Source: Prosapia bicincta (taxonomy: Eukaryota; Arthropoda; Insecta; Hemiptera; Cercopidae). Taken from it: a stretch of 64,000 bases of DNA. Below are positions 52,701 to 58,700 of the stretch, piece after piece. Each line of letters starts with the position of its first letter. The first letter of the stretch is position 1. A program made the translations under genes and the position numbers. The stretch lies in contig JBAIZL010000002.1 in NCBI GenBank assembly GCA_036971475.1, positions 17,414,067 through 17,478,066 on the forward strand. The letters run 5' to 3'. The notes beneath the pieces are model-generated. The model made no database searches, was not told the origin of the DNA, and saw only the letters and a list, made by a program, of their open reading frames with translations.

Positions 52701-55700
52701 TCGGTCTTCACCTCAATCACCGTTAATCGAGTATGAGCTAGCTACGGTCACCTATGGCCTAACTCCTTCCGCTTACTTAGCTCTGCGAACGCTGGAACAA
52801 CTAGTAAAGGATGAAGGAACCCGCTATCCTACAGCCTCCGAAGCAATCCTTCATCAGACCTACGTAGATGACGTCGTCGCTGGAGCCGACACGCCTGAGG
52901 CCGCTAAGACGCTAATACAAGAACTTATTGACATTTTCGCTCGCGCCGGCCTGGAACTCAGAAAATGGTCGTCGAATGAACCCTCGCTACTCGCAACGCT
53001 ACCTTCCTCTCACTTGGAAAATCCGCTGTTGTTTCAGGACGAATCCGCTGCAATTAAAATATTGGGTTTGCAATGGAACCCCTCGTCAGACTCGTTCTCA
53101 TATCAAACTCAAACTTTCACGCTGGTGCCTACCAAACGCACCATCTTATCCTACGTCGCTCGCACTTTTGACCCGCTTGGCTTCTTAACGCCTATTACCT
53201 TTTGGATTAAGGCTTTTCTTAAACGCTTGTGGTTGGAGAAACTGGACTGGGACCAGCCTCTGCCAACCCCTCTACTCGATCAATGGGACAGCTTCCTTGT
53301 CCATTTCGCTTGTTTGTCCGATATTCAAATTCCTCGCCATGTAGGCACGCGATCAGCCAGTCATCGCATCGTTGGGTTTTGTGATGGTTCCGAGGCAGGC
53401 TATGCTGCTTCTATCTATTTGAGATCTGAGCTTAACGGGTCCGTCAACGTCAGCCTGTTGAAAGCTAAAAGTAAGGTAGCCCCTGTTAAATTACTTACCA
53501 TACCTCGTTTGGAACTTTGCGGCGCAGTACTGCTAGCTAAGTTATACAAATCAATTCAACCAGCTCTTGATTTCATTCCAATCGCTAACACTCTCTTCTT
53601 TACTGATTCTGAGATAGTACTTCATTGGGTTCAGACCCCGCCTCATCAATTGAAAACTTTCGTAGCTAACCGCATCACTGAGATTGTGTCAATCACCTCC
53701 ATGGATCATTGGTTTCATGTCTCGACTCTTGATAACCCCGCAGACGTCGCGTCTCGCGGTTGTTTGCCTGATCAACTTGCTACACACCCGCTCTGGTGGC
53801 ATGGACCTCCTTGGTTAATACATTGTCCTACCACTTGGAATCTGTCTAGGCCTAAAGGCACTAACCCGGATCAGACGGAAACAAAGGTTGAGGCTAAGGT
53901 TAATTGTACCGCTGTGCAAGAGCCCAACCGTCTTATGGAAATCATTGAGCAACATTCGAGCTTAACTACTCTTCATCATGTCTTCGCGTATGTATTACGA
54001 TTCATCGATCACTGTCGCAACAAGAGCCTGGCGATCGGCCATCATCACAACACACGCTATAAGGCCAAAGCAGCCTCAGTTAAACCTACGCTACGACCGC
54101 TGTCAGTACAGGAGTTGGATAACGCAAAAGCTGTATGCGTTAAACTGGTACAAACCTCTGTCTTCAGTGAAGCTCTGCAAAAGCTTCAAACTGGTAAACG
54201 CGTCAACGACCATTTACGTAGCCTAACACCATTTATCGACGCCCATGGTCTACTCAGGGTGGGCGGTAGACTTGATCATTCGTCTCTTAGTTACGATTCT
54301 AAACACCCGCTTCTGTTACCAAAGCGCCATCATTACGTTGACCTCATCTGTGACCATTATCACAAGCTGGCCTTGCATGCCGGACCGCGTACCACTCAAG
54401 CCTTGATCAACAGTGAATTTTGGGTCATAGCTCTGCGATCATTACTTCGCCAACGCATCCATGCGTGTATTCGATGTTTCCGCATGCAAACTAAACCACG
54501 CCAGCCCATGATGGCACCTTTGCCCTCATCAAGAGTTACGCCGTCTCCACCTTTCTATAGAGTCGGAGTAGATTTCGCTGGACCTTTTGACACAAAGGCC
54601 AACCATTTGCGCACCTCCAAGCTATTGAAAGCTTACCTCTGCTTATTTGTATGTATGACTACTAAAGCAGTTCATTTGGAATTGGTGACCGACTTATCTA
54701 CTGATGCCTTCCTCGCCGCATTACACCGCTTCACCGCTAGACGAGGTTTACCTTCAGAAATTTATTCCGATAACGGCACGAATTTTACTGGCGCTGCTAA
54801 CCGACTTAACGATGTCTACAAGTTTCTGGACCGCTCTAGCTCACTTATTGAACGCAAGCTAGCTGACCAACGCATCAGTTGGCATTTCAACCCTCCGGCT
54901 GCCCCTCATTTTGGAGGACTTTGGGAAGCCGCTGTCAAATCCGCTAAGTTGCTATTGCGACGCACTGTAGGCAACACCACCCTCACCGCTGAAGAGCTAT
55001 CTACTCTGTTCATCCGGATAGAAGCCATTTTGAACAGTCGTCCTATTTTCGAAGTTTCGCCAGACCCCAGTGAAGGAGCGTCCTTTCTCACTCCTGGACA
55101 CTTTCTGATTGGCCGTCCACTACTGTCACTTCCCGAAGAATGTTATACTGAGCCTCCGCTTAAATCTCGATGGTCTATGCTCCAACAGATGTCCAACCGC
55201 TTCTGGAAATTTTGGTCCACTCAGTATCTACACACTCAGATTCAACGACACAAGTGGAATAAGGACTCGACGCCACTCAGGGAAAATCAACTCGTCTTCA
55301 TAACTGGAGAACACTCAAGCCCCCTTCATTGGCCTATGGGAAGGATCATCAGTCTGCATCCTGGACAGGACCACGTCTCTAGAGTAGCCACAATCCAGAC
55401 CGCTCACGGACAGCTGAGACGACCAGTCAACAAGCTCGTCGGCTTTCCGCATCATCCTTGGTTTTCACCGCTTTTATACAGCCTCTTTCTTCGGCGCTCT
55501 TGCCCCTGTTGTTTCTTTTGGTTGTCTTCGTTTTCCCTACCACTTTCTTCTTCGGCACCCTCGGGTCCCGGTGCTTTATGGTTCTTCGCCCCCCACCCAC
55601 CTGGCGGATTAAAAACATTCGTTTTGGTGGGCGGTATGTTCGAGTTAGCGCTCGAAGTTTCAATTTGCTTTGACCTACCTAACAGCTGTACCGTGACGTA

Positions 55701-58700
55701 TTGGTCACATGATCTCTGACCCGCTAATCGATATCCGAAAACTATTGATTTTCTTGGATGAACTCTATGCACCCCCACTCCCTTCTTATTTTCTACGTTA
55801 ATTTCCGCTTCAACACAAAGGAGAATCGTTCTGACCCTCGAATAGTGCAGTCCTACGTTAAACCTCGTAGCCTATTCCGCATGGCTTTTGTTTCAGACAA
55901 TTTAAAGTACCGCTTTCGTTCGTTAATTGTGCTTAAGGTGCGGACCGCGTTAATGAACTTTTAATGAACTTTTAATGAACATTTTAATGAACATTTTAAC
56001 TGTATATTTTCGCCGTGTTAGTAAAAGTGTCGCCCGATTTCGCCGGTTGCGCAATCTTAGTGCGTGTACTCGCGGCAATAAACTAAGTGCTTTGTAAGCT
56101 TAACTTTTACGTTTACTCATATTTCAATTGAGTTTTTTAGTTGCGTGATCGCCTTCAAGAATTCTACACTGCCTGAGACGACCACAGTACTGTGGAGACT
56201 TCACCTCGATTCCAACGTTGCATCACTTCTTACCTAGGGTAAGTGCGTAGTTAAGGAATATGAACAATTTATAATTTATTTGTATTAAATTCAGTGTCGT
56301 TGCGTTTTTATTGTTAAATGACTCTATTTTGCTTAGAACAGTGCTTAAGCTTGCTATGTTAAATATTAACGTAAATTACGCAATCCAGAGTAACCTTGTT
56401 AACAATAGGGCTTACCGCACCTCGTGGTTTTAATTCTAACCTTTTTAATCTGCGGATTAAACACCTAGCAGTGGGAGCTCCACAGACCAACTACGATAGA
56501 GAAATAGCAGTAGCAGCTGAACTAAAGAAAGTAGCCCCTACACAGGCAGTTTTCTTTGTTAATTCACAAGCGGCTATCCGAAACCGATCACGCAATACAG
56601 ATACAGACTGCAAATGAACAATGGAAACCAGAAAAGTCCTGGAACACCTGGCAAATAAAGGTTGGCATATAACTTTACAATGGATCCTAAGCCATGTTAG
56701 CATCTATGGAAATGAGAGGTCAGACTTTCTGGCCAAAAAAGGCACATCCATGGGACAACCCATTTGCAAAGCATGAAAGCCCTTATCAATGCAACTATCG
56801 ATAGGGCCAGCAAACTGCACCTCACACAGCAATCAGCAGGAAGAAAACAAGAAAACCTTGTCAGTGCAGGACCCATCAACCACAGACTTCCAAGAGCTGT
56901 AGGCGTTGCCAAGTTCAGAATGCAAACCTGCCACGACTACTTGGCCGCCCATCTACATCACATCGGTGTGCTCACAACACTGGAATGCCCTCTCTGTGGA
57001 CACGATACGATGGATGCAGATCATCTGATGAAATGCAACACACTCGACCATTCCAGAGATGATGATGACCCACTTGTTCGTCTATACTGGTCAGCGCGTC
57101 ACCAAATGGCTCAACAGCCAAGGGTGGGCGTTAGCTAGTAAGTAAGTATAATTGTATGCAAAGAAATATAACAAACATTAAGAATTAAAAACATATTATA
57201 TACAAAATTATAAGAATATTTGAAACTCACCTAAATAAGACAATCTCTGCAGCATGTTGGAAATAATTTATTAAACACTAATATCATTCCCTTATTATAC
57301 ATACATCTTAATTCATAAAAAATCCTTACAAATATTGAATGAAATCATGAATAAAGAAACAAAAGCCTTTGTAAATTGCAAAGCCACAATTAATTACCTT
57401 TGCAATCAATCAAACTAAAAATAAGAAATAATTTATCAAAAAAAATTGATAATGTATAATTGTTAATGAAAAAAGCAACCAATGTTTACTAAAAACACTA
57501 GGATAGCTCAATCATTAATAATTTCTGTTTAAACAATTCATTCCCTACATTATATTCTTTATTTATTAGACCCAAAAACAAAGGATAACAATTATCATCT
57601 ACAATACATCAGTGCCAATTATTATGCCATGTTTGTTCCATTTTGTGCCATTATGCCACTTTTTTCACTGTTCAAAAATAATCTTAACTGTTTCTGATAA
57701 CTTGATGAACTCAACAAACAGGTAAGCGGGATGTAAATTACTGCCTTTATACGCCCACTATAGTGATTTATAGAGAATAAAGGTCACTATAGAGAATATA
57801 TATTATAATATTAAAGATATCTATATATGTTACCTTTATATTATATTATTTAATAACCTTACCTTCCTTATAGTCACACCTTTAGATTTCTAAATAATTA
57901 AACAGCCATATAAATTTAATACCACCTACATTTATTTATCCGACATCCAGTAATTACAATTTGTACCTTCAAATACATTAATATGATGGAATGACAAAGT
58001 TGGATTGGATACCTAGTACTAAAGTTACTATAAAGGCGGACTCTTGAGGCTTTTGGTTCTTAATACAATCAAATTTAATAAATACAGTGTTATATTGCTC
58101 TCTCTCAGGTCGTTATTTTGGGATCTTCTATAAAGTAGAAATGGTGATAAAAAACTTTATTAAAATTTATAAAGACAATGAATTAGAAAAACTGCAGTAA
58201 CAAGAGAGATCAAAAACTTAGTCAAACTAAATTAGGACAACCTGTTCCAAAATAAGAGCAAAAAATATAAGAAGGTGATGTAATAAAGATTTATAATTAA
58301 TTTTTTTGTATTAAAAAACTTTAATTATTTAATAAAGTATTTAGATTTTACCAACCAGACTTTGGTCCCCTTATAAGTTTATAAAATTAATGATAGTTAC
58401 AAACTCTATATTAGAAGCACAGTTGCTTAACTAGTTGATGTGACAACATCAATATAATATTGGGTTCCTTTTTTAAGTTTATTTGGAAAAAAATCTTTGT
58501 TTAGAAAAAAAGACTGAATATACTTGCCTGTGATCTATCTAGAAACATAGAAGCTCATAGAAGTAACTATAAACCTTGTATATCAGTTACTAATTTTTGA
58601 ATTTACCTTACTTGTAACAATAGGCAAATCTCTTCTGGATGTTTTTACGGTTTTATGAGAATTTTTTAAATCAGAGAGCTGAGCTATTTCTTCCTTACAT

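Larger units (their letters stand above)
48302..56463 (+). mobile_element. Complete BEL/Pao LTR retrotransposon
   Basis: An 8162-bp element with two 827-bp LTRs, flanked by the 6-bp duplication CCTAGC (48296-48301 and 56464-56469), inserted in the RNase H region of a LINE fragment. It has a tRNA-complementary PBS, gag and pol in one frame separated by a stop, and a purine-rich tract before the right LTR. The LTRs differ, by eye, at one base, so the insertion is very young and may be active. Confidence 0.95.

Noticed and set aside
54906..55091. Minus-strand ORFs opposite pol
   Set aside because: Shadow frames in GC-richer coding sequence.
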